A stretch of 30,455 nt of DNA from CAVPLM01 sp964497095 (GTDB lineage Bacteria > Actinomycetota > Thermoleophilia > RBG-16-64-13): NCBI GenBank assembly GCA_964497095.1, contig CAZCCL010000017.1:1-30455 (forward strand), written 5' to 3'. Below the pieces are notes generated by a model. The model saw only the letters and a program-made list of their open reading frames with translations, was not told the DNA's origin and did not search any database. The stretch's first letter is position 1. The number at the start of each line of letters is the position of its first letter. Shown here one piece after another: positions 15,238 to 23,217 of this stretch. The position numbers were made by a program, and so were the translations under genes.

Positions 15238-17322
15238 ATGGACCAAGTGTTCGACAAGCAAATGCCGGAGCCGGATCTCGACGGCATCTGCGTGAACACG
15301 CTGCGCTTTCTCGCAGTCGATGCGGTCCAGCGAGCCGATAGCGGCCATCCGGGTTTGCCGCTGGGAGCGGCGCCGATGGCGTTCGTGCTCTGGACTCGGT
15401 TCCTCAAGCATTATCCCCACGACCCGGGATGGGTAGACCGCGATCGGTTTGTGCTCTCCGCCGGGCATGGGTCCGCTCTTCTCTACGCCCTACTCCATCT
15501 GACGGGCTACGAACTGCCCCTTGAGGAACTGCAACGGTTTCGGCAGTGGGGCAGCATGACCCCGGGTCATCCGGAACGGGGGCACACCTCCGGGGTGGAG
15601 GTGACAACCGGTCCTCTAGGACAGGGATTCGGGAACGCCGTAGGCATGGCTATCGCGGAGGCTCACCTTGCCGCTCGTTTCAACCGACCCGGATTGCCGA
15701 TCGTGGACCACTTCACGTACATGCTGGCCAGCGACGGAGACCTTATGGAAGGAGTGGCCTCTGAGGCGGCGTCATTGGCGGGAGACCTGGGTCTGGGCAA
15801 ATTGATATGCCTATACGATGACAATCACGTCACTTTGGCGGGCGGCACTGATCTGACCTTCCGCGAAGACAAGGCCCAGCGCTTCGAAGCGTACGAGTGG
15901 CACACCGCCACGGTGGAAGACGGAAACGACCTGGGGGCCATCGACCTCGCCATCCGGACCGCCCGGGAAGTAACGGGCCGTCCCTCGATCATCCTGGTGC
16001 GGACCCACATAGGCTTCGGCTCCCCGAACAAACAGGATACGTTCGAGGCCCATGGCTCGCCTCTGGGGGAAGAGGAGGTGCGCCTGACCAAGGAGAACCT
16101 GGGTTGGCCTGCGGAGCCTTCGTTCTTCATCCCCGACCAGGCTCTAGCCGTCTTTCGGGCGGCCCTCGGATCCGGGCAGCGGGCCGAGCGCAGATGGCGG
16201 GAGACCCTGGCGAAGTACGAGGCGGCCGAGCCGTACTTGTTCCACGAGTTCACTCATTCCATGGCCGGCGAGTTGCCTCCCGGTTGGGACTCCGATCTGC
16301 CCACTTTCCCGCCCGATCCCAAAGGCATGGCCACCAGGGCGGCGTCGGGTGAGGTCATGAACACCATGGCCGCGCGGGTGCCGGCCCTGATGGGCGGTTC
16401 TGCCGACCTGAACCCGTCGACGAAGACCGGCCTTCGCGGTCAGGGAGACTTTCAGGACCCTGATGTCTCGATCGCCGACAGACAGGGAGCGGTGGGGGGC
16501 GTGTGGGGCCGCGCCGGACGCAATCTCGCCTTCGGGGTGCGTGAACACGCCATGGGTGCCGTGGCGAACGGCTTGGCGGCTCATGGGGGGACACTGCCGT
16601 TCGCGTCCACATTCCTGATCTTTTCCGACTACATGCGGCCGGCCATGCGATTGGCCGCATTGATGGGGCTGCACGTGATCTACGTGTTCACCCACGACAG
16701 CATCGGGGTTGGGGAGGACGGCCCCACTCACGAGCCGGTGGAACAACTGGCGAATCTGAGGGCAATCCCGAATCTCGTGGTGATCCGACCGGCCGACGCG
16801 AACGAGACAGTCGTGGCCTGGTGCATGGCCGTCGCGTACAACGGTGGGCCGGTGGCGCTGGTCCTCAGCCGTCAGAACCTGCCCACGATCGACCGGACCG
16901 TATTCGCTCCTGCCGAGGGGCTGCGACAGGGAGCCTACGTGCTCGCCGATCCCGAGGATGGTCGACCGGCGCGTATCATCCTCATCGGCACCGGCTCGGA
17001 GGTATCTCTTGCCTTGGCCGCCCGCGAGCGTCTCGCGCAGGAGGGCGTTCCGGTCCGGTTGGTCTCCATGCCCAGCTGGGAGCTCTTCGAGGCGCAGGCT
17101 CCCGAATACCGGGAGTCGGTGCTGCCCTCTACGGTGCGGGCCAGGCTGGCGGTAGAGGCGGGAGCCACTCAGGGCTGGCACCGCTACGTGGGGGATTCTG
17201 GGGCGGTTGTCGGACTGGAGAGATTCGGGGCCTCCGCGCCAGGGGAGAAGGTGATGCACGAACTCGGCTTCACCGTGGAGAACGTGCACCAACAGGCTCT
17301 AGCCTTACTGTCCCGAGAGTAG
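15238..17322 (+). CDS. tkt: Transketolase
   Basis: This thiamine-diphosphate enzyme moves two-carbon units between sugar phosphates, linking pentose phosphates to glycolysis. The ATG at 15238 follows AGGGGAAGGA and gives 694 aa, slightly longer than the usual 660-670. Motifs in order: DSGHPGLPLGAAPM (34-47, with the His near the active site), SAGHGSALLYALLHLTGY (74-91), GPLGQGFGNAVGMAIAE (125-141), and the ThDP-binding segment from SDGDLMEG (165-172) to YDDNH (193-197). In the second half, FGVREHAMGAVANGLA and THDSIGVGEDGPTHEPVEQL are the pyrimidine-domain signatures with the catalytic Glu in GVREHA. All expected sites are present. It is the first gene of the pentose phosphate block, 90 bp ahead of gnd. 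Confidence 0.97.
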   Translation: MDQVFDKQMPEPDLDGICVNTLRFLAVDAVQRADSGHPGLPLGAAPMAFVLWTRFLKHYPHDPGWVDRDRFVLSAGHGSALLYALLHLTGYELPLEELQRFRQWGSMTPGHPERGHTSGVEVTTGPLGQGFGNAVGMAIAEAHLAARFNRPGLPIVDHFTYMLASDGDLMEGVASEAASLAGDLGLGKLICLYDDNHVTLAGGTDLTFREDKAQRFEAYEWHTATVEDGNDLGAIDLAIRTAREVTGRPSIILVRTHIGFGSPNKQDTFEAHGSPLGEEEVRLTKENLGWPAEPSFFIPDQALAVFRAALGSGQRAERRWRETLAKYEAAEPYLFHEFTHSMAGELPPGWDSDLPTFPPDPKGMATRAASGEVMNTMAARVPALMGGSADLNPSTKTGLRGQGDFQDPDVSIADRQGAVGGVWGRAGRNLAFGVREHAMGAVANGLAAHGGTLPFASTFLIFSDYMRPAMRLAALMGLHVIYVFTHDSIGVGEDGPTHEPVEQLANLRAIPNLVVIRPADANETVVAWCMAVAYNGGPVALVLSRQNLPTIDRTVFAPAEGLRQGAYVLADPEDGRPARIILIGTGSEVSLALAARERLAQEGVPVRLVSMPSWELFEAQAPEYRESVLPSTVRARLAVEAGATQGWHRYVGDSGAVVGLERFGASAPGEKVMHELGFTVENVHQQALALLSRE

Positions 17323-17340
17323 GCGCATCGCATGGTTCAT

Positions 17341-17376
17341 TGCCGGCCGGGAGCGGACCCCGGGGCGTGGCCGGCA
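17341..17376 (+). repeat. 8-bp inverted repeat between tkt and gnd
   Basis: TGCCGGCC (17341-17348) and GGCCGGCA (17369-17376) are perfect inverted repeats with 20 bases between them; CCGG ... CCGG inside allows an alternative smaller hairpin. It follows the tkt stop by 18 bp and precedes the gnd ribosome site by about 24 bp. No T-run follows, so an mRNA-stabilising or attenuating stem is as likely as a terminator. Confidence 0.4.
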
Positions 17377-17412
17377 TTGTGGCGTAGTTGCGATCAGAGA
17401 GAGGTTGACGAC

Positions 17413-18882
17413 GTGAACGGAAGTGGCAACGACATAGGATTAGTCGGGCTGGCGGTGATGGGCAGGAACCTCGTGCTCAACATGGCGGATAAGGGGTTCG
17501 CGGTGGCCGCGTACAACCGGACGCACTCGGTGACGCAAGAGTTCGCCTCACAACTCGAACCGGGTCAGCGGGTGCAACCTTGCTATTCCCTCGAGGAATT
17601 CGTGCGTTCGCTCAAGAGACCGCGGGTAGTCATGCTTATGGTCAAGGCGGGAAAGCCCGTGGATGCGGTCATCGGCGAGGTGGAACCTCTTCTCGGGCCG
17701 GGGGACATTATCATCGACGGAGGCAACTCCCATTTCACCGATACCGAGCGTCGAGCGAAGGTCCTGCAGGAGAAGGGGGTCCACTTCCTCGGCGTGGGGA
17801 TCTCCGGGGGAGAGGCGGGAGCGAGGCATGGACCCAGTATGATGCCCGGCGGTCCTCGCGAGGCTTATGAGGTGGTGCGACCGATCTTCGAGGCCACCGC
17901 TGCCCAGGCCGACGGAGAGGCGTGTGTTGCCTACCTGGGACCTGGGGCGACCGGTCACTACGTCAAGATGGTCCACAACGGCATCGAATACGGAATCATG
18001 CAGCTCATAGCCGAGACCTATGCCCTCATGAAGGAAGGGCTGGGCCTCGGGAACGAGCAGCTGGCGGACATCTACGCCGAGTGGGATGCGGCGGAGCTCG
18101 AGTCGTACCTGGTAAAGATCACCGCCGACATCTTCCGGTGGAAGGACGACGAAACCGGCAAGTACCTGATCGACCTGATCCTGGGAGAGGCGGAACAGCT
18201 TGGAACGGGGATGTGGGCTTCGCAGAGCGCTCTTGACCTCCACGTGCCGGTACCGGACATCGACATCGCCGTCACGATGCGCAACCTCTCCGCGCTGGAG
18301 GAGGAGCGGCGGGCTGCCGGCGAGCTGATGCGGTCGGCCAAGCGAGCAGCCGGTACCGGTCTCAGCCGTCCTTCCCTGGGCGAGGCCGCTCGGGGGATAG
18401 ACGGCCTGTCGGTCGAGAGCATACGGAGCGCTCTCTACGCAGGCACGATCCTGACCTACGCGCAGGGTCTCGCTGAACTTCAGATCGCCTCAAACACCAT
18501 GGGATTCGGCCTGCAGCTATCGGACGTCGCGGCGGTGTGGCGGGGTGGCTGCATCATCAGGTCGGTGTTGTTACGGGACATCAAGGCCGTCTTTCTGCGC
18601 TCCAGGGACCTTTCGAACCTTATGCTCGACCCGGAGCTCTCCCAGGATGTGGCCTCCCGGAGGGGAGGCCTGGTGTCTACCGTCGGGGCAGCGATGTCCG
18701 CGGGCATGCCGGTTCCCGGTTTCATGACGGCCCTTGCCTACCTGGACGCGTACCGGGCCGAATGGCTGCCCTTCAACCTCGTCCAGGCTCAGCGGGACTA
18801 CTTCGGCGCTCACACCTATAGGCGCATCGATAAGGAGGGGATATTCCATACGGACTGGCTCTCCTCTCAGGCGAAGACGTGA
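17413..18882 (+). CDS. gnd: 6-phosphogluconate dehydrogenase, decarboxylating (NADP-type)
   Basis: Gnd oxidises 6-phosphogluconate to ribulose-5-phosphate and CO2 with reduction of NADP. A GTG start at 17413 after GAGAGG gives 489 aa, the long homodimer form (E. coli 468). The N-terminal Rossmann fold has GLVGLAVMGRNLVLNMADKG, and NRT at 35-37 is the pattern that accepts the 2'-phosphate of NADP. LMVKAGKPVD, IIDGGNSHFTDTERR and GISGGEAGARHGPSMMPGG follow. Catalytic Lys185 and Glu192 lie in KMVHNGIEYG, matching E. coli Lys183 and Glu190. The C-terminus has FHTDW, as in the family. It lies between tkt and pgl, 34 bp from the latter, clearly in one operon. Confidence 0.97.
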   Translation: MNGSGNDIGLVGLAVMGRNLVLNMADKGFAVAAYNRTHSVTQEFASQLEPGQRVQPCYSLEEFVRSLKRPRVVMLMVKAGKPVDAVIGEVEPLLGPGDIIIDGGNSHFTDTERRAKVLQEKGVHFLGVGISGGEAGARHGPSMMPGGPREAYEVVRPIFEATAAQADGEACVAYLGPGATGHYVKMVHNGIEYGIMQLIAETYALMKEGLGLGNEQLADIYAEWDAAELESYLVKITADIFRWKDDETGKYLIDLILGEAEQLGTGMWASQSALDLHVPVPDIDIAVTMRNLSALEEERRAAGELMRSAKRAAGTGLSRPSLGEAARGIDGLSVESIRSALYAGTILTYAQGLAELQIASNTMGFGLQLSDVAAVWRGGCIIRSVLLRDIKAVFLRSRDLSNLMLDPELSQDVASRRGGLVSTVGAAMSAGMPVPGFMTALAYLDAYRAEWLPFNLVQAQRDYFGAHTYRRIDKEGIFHTDWLSSQAKT

Positions 18883-18916
18883 CAGGGCGAGTGGTCTCCA
18901 GGGAGAAAGGAAGGCT

Positions 18917-19882
18917 ATGACGGCAGCCCCGGTTCCAGTTCTGGCGGGCAAGGCAGCCGAGACTTCGATGGTGATCTACCCTCATCATGAGGCGCTCGCC
19001 CTCGGGGCGGCCGCTCTTTTCGTGGTCGAAGCCCGCCGGGCCGTCAAGAGATCGGGGCGCTTCACCGTGGCCCTCGCCGGCGGATCCACACCGAAGCGCA
19101 CCTACGAGCTTCTGGCCACTCCGCCTTTGGCCGGAATGGTCCCCTGGGAGCTTACCCACGTGTTCTGGGGCGACGAGCGCTGTGTGAACCCGGCCGATTC
19201 GCGCAGCAACGAACGCATGGCCCGCGAGACGCTGCTGGACCACGTCGCCATCCCGCCGGACCAGGTTCATCCGATGCGCTGTGATGGTCTGGACAGCCTC
19301 CCCTTGGGTAGCGGCTTTGACGCTGGACGGCTTGCTGCCCGTCGCGCCGCCGAGCGTGCCGCCGACGACTATCAGGCCCTTCTTCGCGGGCTTTTTCCAT
19401 CGAGAGACGTTCAAAGGCGGGAGGAGCTTTCCCCTACCGGCGGGAACGTGGTGATGCAGGGTATCAAAGCAGCCGGTGTGGATGAGGCCGAGGCGGCCCT
19501 TGACCTAGTGCTCCTGGGGTTGGGCGAGAACGGTCATACTGCCTCGCTTTTCCCCGGGTCGCCCGTAATGCAAGAAAAGGAGCGTTGGGTGGCGGCCGCT
19601 TTTGTCGACACGGCGGCCGGCGCGGGTACTACCGCTTCGGGGGAGGATATGTGGCGCATTACCCTGACCGCTCCTTTCATCAATCGGACCGGCCTGGTCG
19701 CTTTCTTGGTCAGCGGACCGGCCAAGGCCAAAGCAGTCAGAGACGTGCTCCAGGGAACGTCTACGGGCCCGGCGGACCCGACCAGTCTCCCCGCGTCGTT
19801 GATCGACCCGACCGGCGGCCGGCTTTGCTGGCTGCTCGACGAGGAATCGGCCGCCCTCATCGCGAAGGAGTCGACGAAGTGA
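18917..19882 (+). CDS. pgl: 6-phosphogluconolactonase (DevB/SOL3 type), enlarged
   Basis: Pgl hydrolyses 6-phosphogluconolactone, the step between Zwf and Gnd. The ATG at 18917 is preceded by AGAAAGGAAGG. The family motifs ALAGGSTPKRTYELL (53-66), VFWGDERCVNP (82-92) with SNERMARETLL, and LVLLGLGENGHTASLFPGS (198-215, active-site His in GHTASLFPG) are all there. At 321 aa the protein is about 80 residues longer than typical. The excess lies in an N-terminal lead (1-18), Gly/Arg/Ala-rich segments between the second and third motifs (about 125-190) and a loop near 235-245. These insertions do not interrupt the motifs. Its stop overlaps the GTG of the HAD gene by four bases. Confidence 0.92.
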   Translation: MTAAPVPVLAGKAAETSMVIYPHHEALALGAAALFVVEARRAVKRSGRFTVALAGGSTPKRTYELLATPPLAGMVPWELTHVFWGDERCVNPADSRSNERMARETLLDHVAIPPDQVHPMRCDGLDSLPLGSGFDAGRLAARRAAERAADDYQALLRGLFPSRDVQRREELSPTGGNVVMQGIKAAGVDEAEAALDLVLLGLGENGHTASLFPGSPVMQEKERWVAAAFVDTAAGAGTTASGEDMWRITLTAPFINRTGLVAFLVSGPAKAKAVRDVLQGTSTGPADPTSLPASLIDPTGGRLCWLLDEESAALIAKESTK

Positions 19883-20718
19883 ATCCACCACGGGTCGAGC
19901 GCGACGAGATCAAACTTGTGCTCTCGGACGTCGACGGCACCCTAGTTACCGGCGACAAGATTCTCACGCGGCGAGCCCTGAGAGCAGTGCGCATGCTCAA
20001 AGAGTCGGGGATTGCCTTCGCCATCACGAGCGGACGCCCGCCTCGCGGACTGCTGCCCATTATCGGACCGCTGGAGCTGAGCACGCCTATCGCCGCCTTC
20101 AACGGAGGGGTGTTCGTGCAGCCCGACCTCGACCCGATCGCCCAGTCGCTTCTTGAAAGCGATTTGGCTCGCAGCGCGGTCGAGTTGGTCCAAGAGCACG
20201 GTCTCGACGGCTGGGTGTATTGCGGTACCGAGTGGTACGTGCTCGATCGGCACGGACCCCACGTGGATCGAGAGATGGCCACCGTCCAATTCCGACCGAC
20301 GGTTGTGGACAGCTTCGACGACGTGCTGGACAAGGCAGTGAAGATAGTGGGAGTGAGTGACGATCACGAAGCTCTGGGACGGGCGGAAAAGGAAGTGAGG
20401 AAGCGGTGCGGCCGTAAGGTGTCGGTTTCCCGCTCTCAACCGTACTACCTGGACATCACCCATCCCGATGCCAACAAAGGCGCGGCTGTCTCTTGGCTCT
20501 CCGACCGTCTCGATATTCCCGCCGGGCAGATGGCCACTATCGGTGACGGGCCCAACGACGTACTGATGTTCCGCCGGAGTGGGCTGAGCATCGCGATCGG
20601 TAATGCCGGCGCCGAGGTCAAGGCCGCAGCCGACGAAGTCACGTCTTCCAACGACGATGAGGGCTTTGCCCGCGCCGTCGAGGTGTACATCCTGGAAATC
20701 CCCGAGGAAGGTGCCTGA
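19879..20718 (+). CDS. Cof-type HAD-family phosphatase
   Basis: This 279-aa protein of the haloacid dehalogenase superfamily, subfamily IIB, starts at GTG 19879 in the pgl stop (GTGA); AAGGAG lies about ten bases upstream. Motif I is VLSDVDGTLVTGD with the nucleophile Asp and acid/base Asp; motif II is AITSGRPPRG; motif III Lys is in DANKGAAVSWL; motif IV is IGDGPNDVLMF. The cap between about residues 85 and 195 is of the alpha/beta Cof type. These enzymes usually remove phosphate from sugar phosphates or related small molecules. The exact substrate cannot be read from sequence. Its tight coupling between pgl and zwf (one-base overlap with zwf) suggests a pentose phosphate intermediate or a damaged by-product of that pathway. 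Confidence 0.88.
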   Translation: MNPPRVERDEIKLVLSDVDGTLVTGDKILTRRALRAVRMLKESGIAFAITSGRPPRGLLPIIGPLELSTPIAAFNGGVFVQPDLDPIAQSLLESDLARSAVELVQEHGLDGWVYCGTEWYVLDRHGPHVDREMATVQFRPTVVDSFDDVLDKAVKIVGVSDDHEALGRAEKEVRKRCGRKVSVSRSQPYYLDITHPDANKGAAVSWLSDRLDIPAGQMATIGDGPNDVLMFRRSGLSIAIGNAGAEVKAAADEVTSSNDDEGFARAVEVYILEIPEEGA

Positions 20719-22094
20719 TGACGGAACTACCAAAGTCTGATGCGATCGTCGTGTTCGGGGTCACCGGTGACCTTGTTCACAAAGAGATCTTCCCCGCTCT
20801 GCAGGGGCTCGTGCGCGATGAAGGCCTAGATGTCCCGATCGTCGGAGTGGCGAGATCCGACTGGACTTTGGAGCGCCTGAGGGCGCGGGCGAAGGACAGC
20901 CTCGAAAAGGCCGGCATCTACGATCGTTCGACCTTTCGCAAGTTGGCGGACCTGCTCGAGTACGTCCGGGGCGACTATGGGGATTCCGGGACCTGCGGAA
21001 AGCTGCACCTCGCCCTCAAAGGAGCCCGCCGTCCCCTGCTGTACATGGCCATTCCGCCGAGTGTGTTTCCGATAGTCACCGAGGCCTTGTCCTCGGCCGG
21101 TTGCACGGATGACGCCCGGGTGGTGATCGAGAAGCCCTTCGGCCGCGATCTGGCCTCGGCCCAGGAACTGAACCGGACACTGCGAGAACACTTCCCGGAG
21201 TCGTCCATCTTCCGGATCGATCACTATCTGGGGAAGGAACCGGTTCAGAACATCACCTACACCCGGTTCGCGAATCCGGTGCTGGAGCCCATATGGAATC
21301 GGGAGCACGTGCGCAGTATCCAGATATCCATGGCCGAGAACTTCGGGGTCAAGACCCGCGGCAGCTTTTTCGAGGAGGCCGGCGCGATCAGGGACGTGGT
21401 GCAGAACCATCTTCTGCAGCTGCTTGCCATCCTCATGATGGACCCTCCCGGTGGCAATAGCCCCGACGCCATCAGGGACGAGAAGACACGGCTGCTCAAA
21501 GCAGTGAAGCCGCTGGAACCCGATCATGTCGTAAGGGGGCAGTATCGGGGCTACCGCTCGGCCTCCGGGGTGGCTCCCGATTCGGACGTGGAGACCTACG
21601 TGGCGCTCAAGCTTCAGGTCGACAACTGGCGATGGGCAGGCGTACCCGTATACATCCGTACGGGCAAAGAGCTCGTTACGACCGCGACTGAAGCCTTTGT
21701 CGAGCTCAGGCGACCCCCGCGCGAGGTGTTCGGCGAGTTGGTATCGCCCGCCTCCAGCCACGTGAGGATGCGTCTCAGCCCGGATATCGTGATCGCTTTA
21801 GGAATGCGCATCAAGGTTCCAGGTGACCGCATGATCGGCAAGGACGTCGAGTTGACGGTGACGTCGACCGCCGGCGACATGAAGCCGGCCTACCAGCGCC
21901 TGCTCTCCGACGCCATGCGCGGCATACACGAACTGTTCGCCCGCCAAGACGGCGTCGAGGCCTCGTGGCGCATCGTCGACCCCGTGCTCGGCGGTGTCAC
22001 TCCGCTGTATCCCTACGACCAGGGCTCCTGGGGACCGGCCGAGGCGGAGAACTTGATTGGAGCGGAGGGCCCCTGGATCGATCCGAGCGGCTGA
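20718..22094 (+). CDS. zwf: Glucose-6-phosphate 1-dehydrogenase (Rv1121-like form)
   Basis: Zwf oxidises glucose-6-phosphate to 6-phosphogluconolactone with NAD(P)+ and opens the oxidative pentose phosphate pathway. It has 458 aa from the ATG at 20718. The nucleotide-binding motif is VFGVTGDLVHKEIFPAL (12-28); the active-site motif is FRIDHYLGKEPVQN (165-178) with Asp168, His169 and Lys173. VIEKPFGRDLASA, NWRWAGVPVYIRTGKEL and YDQGSWGPAEAENL support the smaller mycobacterial Rv1121-like branch. At the place of the usual KRK after GDL-A it has VHKEI, so the second conserved Lys is Glu. No opcA or tal is adjacent. The stop is only 40 bp before nuoA with no terminator between. Confidence 0.95.
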   Translation: MTELPKSDAIVVFGVTGDLVHKEIFPALQGLVRDEGLDVPIVGVARSDWTLERLRARAKDSLEKAGIYDRSTFRKLADLLEYVRGDYGDSGTCGKLHLALKGARRPLLYMAIPPSVFPIVTEALSSAGCTDDARVVIEKPFGRDLASAQELNRTLREHFPESSIFRIDHYLGKEPVQNITYTRFANPVLEPIWNREHVRSIQISMAENFGVKTRGSFFEEAGAIRDVVQNHLLQLLAILMMDPPGGNSPDAIRDEKTRLLKAVKPLEPDHVVRGQYRGYRSASGVAPDSDVETYVALKLQVDNWRWAGVPVYIRTGKELVTTATEAFVELRRPPREVFGELVSPASSHVRMRLSPDIVIALGMRIKVPGDRMIGKDVELTVTSTAGDMKPAYQRLLSDAMRGIHELFARQDGVEASWRIVDPVLGGVTPLYPYDQGSWGPAEAENLIGAEGPWIDPSG

Positions 22095-22120
22095 GAGCAG
22101 CTGCGGAGACTCGCGACCGG

Positions 22121-22137
22121 AGGGAGGAGGAGCATTG
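22121..22137 (+). promoter_or_regulatory. Strong ribosome binding site that fixes a TTG start for nuoA
   Basis: AGGGAGGAGGAGC (22121-22133) lies directly before TTG 22135-22137. No ATG or GTG in this frame lies near it, while the first membrane helix begins three residues later, so the rare TTG is the best start. Confidence 0.7.
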
Positions 22138-22515
22138 CAGGCTGAGTGGCCGTTCTTCCTGTTCATCGGCCTCATACTGCTCGTGGTGGCGGTCATCATG
22201 GGCCTGTCCTCTGTCCTTGGCTCCCGCAGACCGGGCGGATACGAGGCCGGACCATACGAATCGGGAGTCAAGGCCACCGATCTTCCCCAGGGCGGCACGT
22301 CCGTGGAGTTCTTCCGGCTTGCCGTCTTCTTCGTGATCTTCGAGGTGGAGGCGGTCTTTCTGTTCGCCTGGGCGGTAACGGTGCGCGAAGTGGGCTGGTC
22401 GGGCTATGTGGAGATGCTCGTCTTCGTCGGTGCTCTTCTGGCGGCGCTCATCTATCTGTGGCGCCTGGGATCGCTCGATTGGAGGAGCACGGCCAGGAGG
22501 CAAAGGCAGGGATGA
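22135..22515 (+). CDS. nuoA: NADH-quinone oxidoreductase subunit A
   Basis: NuoA is a small membrane subunit near the quinone channel of complex I. The TTG start gives 126 aa. Three hydrophobic helices are visible (about 5-25, 60-80 and 88-110). The loop after the first helix has YEAGPYESGVKATD; this keeps the PYESG core of the family, in which the usual Cys of YECG is Ser here or Gly in the first half, and is followed by VEFFRLAVFFVIFEVEAVFLFAWAV-type helix with conserved acidic residues. It is the first gene of the nuo block, 40 bp after zwf, and overlaps nuoB by four bases (ATGA). Confidence 0.92.
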   Translation: MQAEWPFFLFIGLILLVVAVIMGLSSVLGSRRPGGYEAGPYESGVKATDLPQGGTSVEFFRLAVFFVIFEVEAVFLFAWAVTVREVGWSGYVEMLVFVGALLAALIYLWRLGSLDWRSTARRQRQG

Positions 22516-23213
22516 GCGGGCCTCGCCCAGATGCCGGGACGCCGTCCGGCGCCGCCGCTTCAGCCGAGGCCGGCGGGTCATGGGCGGAAGCCCGGCCGTC
22601 ATCTTCTGACACCGGCCCCGCCGCCGGCCACTCGATCGAGGAAGCGCTAGCCCGCTCCACTCTGCTGACCCGGCTACAGGATCTGCTCGCCTGGGGACGC
22701 TCCAACTCGATCTGGCCCTTCAACTTCGGGCTCTCCTGCTGCTTCGTGGAGATGGCCACCAGCCTGACCCCCCGCTACGACATCGCCCGCTACGGAGCGG
22801 AGGTGATACGGGGTTCGCCCCGGGAGGCCGACCTGATGGTCATTGCCGGCACGGTCTTCATCAAGATGGTACCGGTCATCAAACGTCTCTACGAGCAGAT
22901 GATGGAACCGCGCTGGGTCATCTCCATGGGCTCCTGCGCCAATTCCGGAGGGATGTACGACGTGTACAGCGTCGTTCAGGGGGTGGACACCTTTCTTCCG
23001 GTGGATGTCTACGTGCAAGGATGTCCGCCCAGTCCTACGACCTTCATGCAGGGTCTACTCCTCTTGCAGGAGGCCGTGGGTTCGGAGCGGCGCCCACTTT
23101 CCTGGGTGGTCGGTCCTCAGGGGGTGGTGCGACCGCCCCTGCCCTCCCGCCGCGACCGGCTGCGGGCCGGGAGAGAGTTGGCGACGGAGCTCAGACCTCC
23201 GGACGAGGTCTAG
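22512..23213 (+). CDS. nuoB: NADH-quinone oxidoreductase subunit B
   Basis: NuoB carries cluster N2, the last Fe-S centre before quinone. The protein has 233 aa. Cluster ligands are the tandem Cys76-Cys77 in NFGLSCCFVEM, Cys142 in GSCANSGGMYD, and Cys171 in VQGCPPSP. DLMVIAGTVFIKMVPVI is a further family block. The first 40-45 residues are Ala/Pro/Gly/Ser-rich and low in complexity, longer than usual; a later start is possible, but the ATG at 22512 sits in the nuoA stop and is the natural coupled start. nuoCD follows after four bases. Confidence 0.95.
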   Translation: MSGPRPDAGTPSGAAASAEAGGSWAEARPSSSDTGPAAGHSIEEALARSTLLTRLQDLLAWGRSNSIWPFNFGLSCCFVEMATSLTPRYDIARYGAEVIRGSPREADLMVIAGTVFIKMVPVIKRLYEQMMEPRWVISMGSCANSGGMYDVYSVVQGVDTFLPVDVYVQGCPPSPTTFMQGLLLLQEAVGSERRPLSWVVGPQGVVRPPLPSRRDRLRAGRELATELRPPDEV

Positions 23214-23217
23214 CGGC

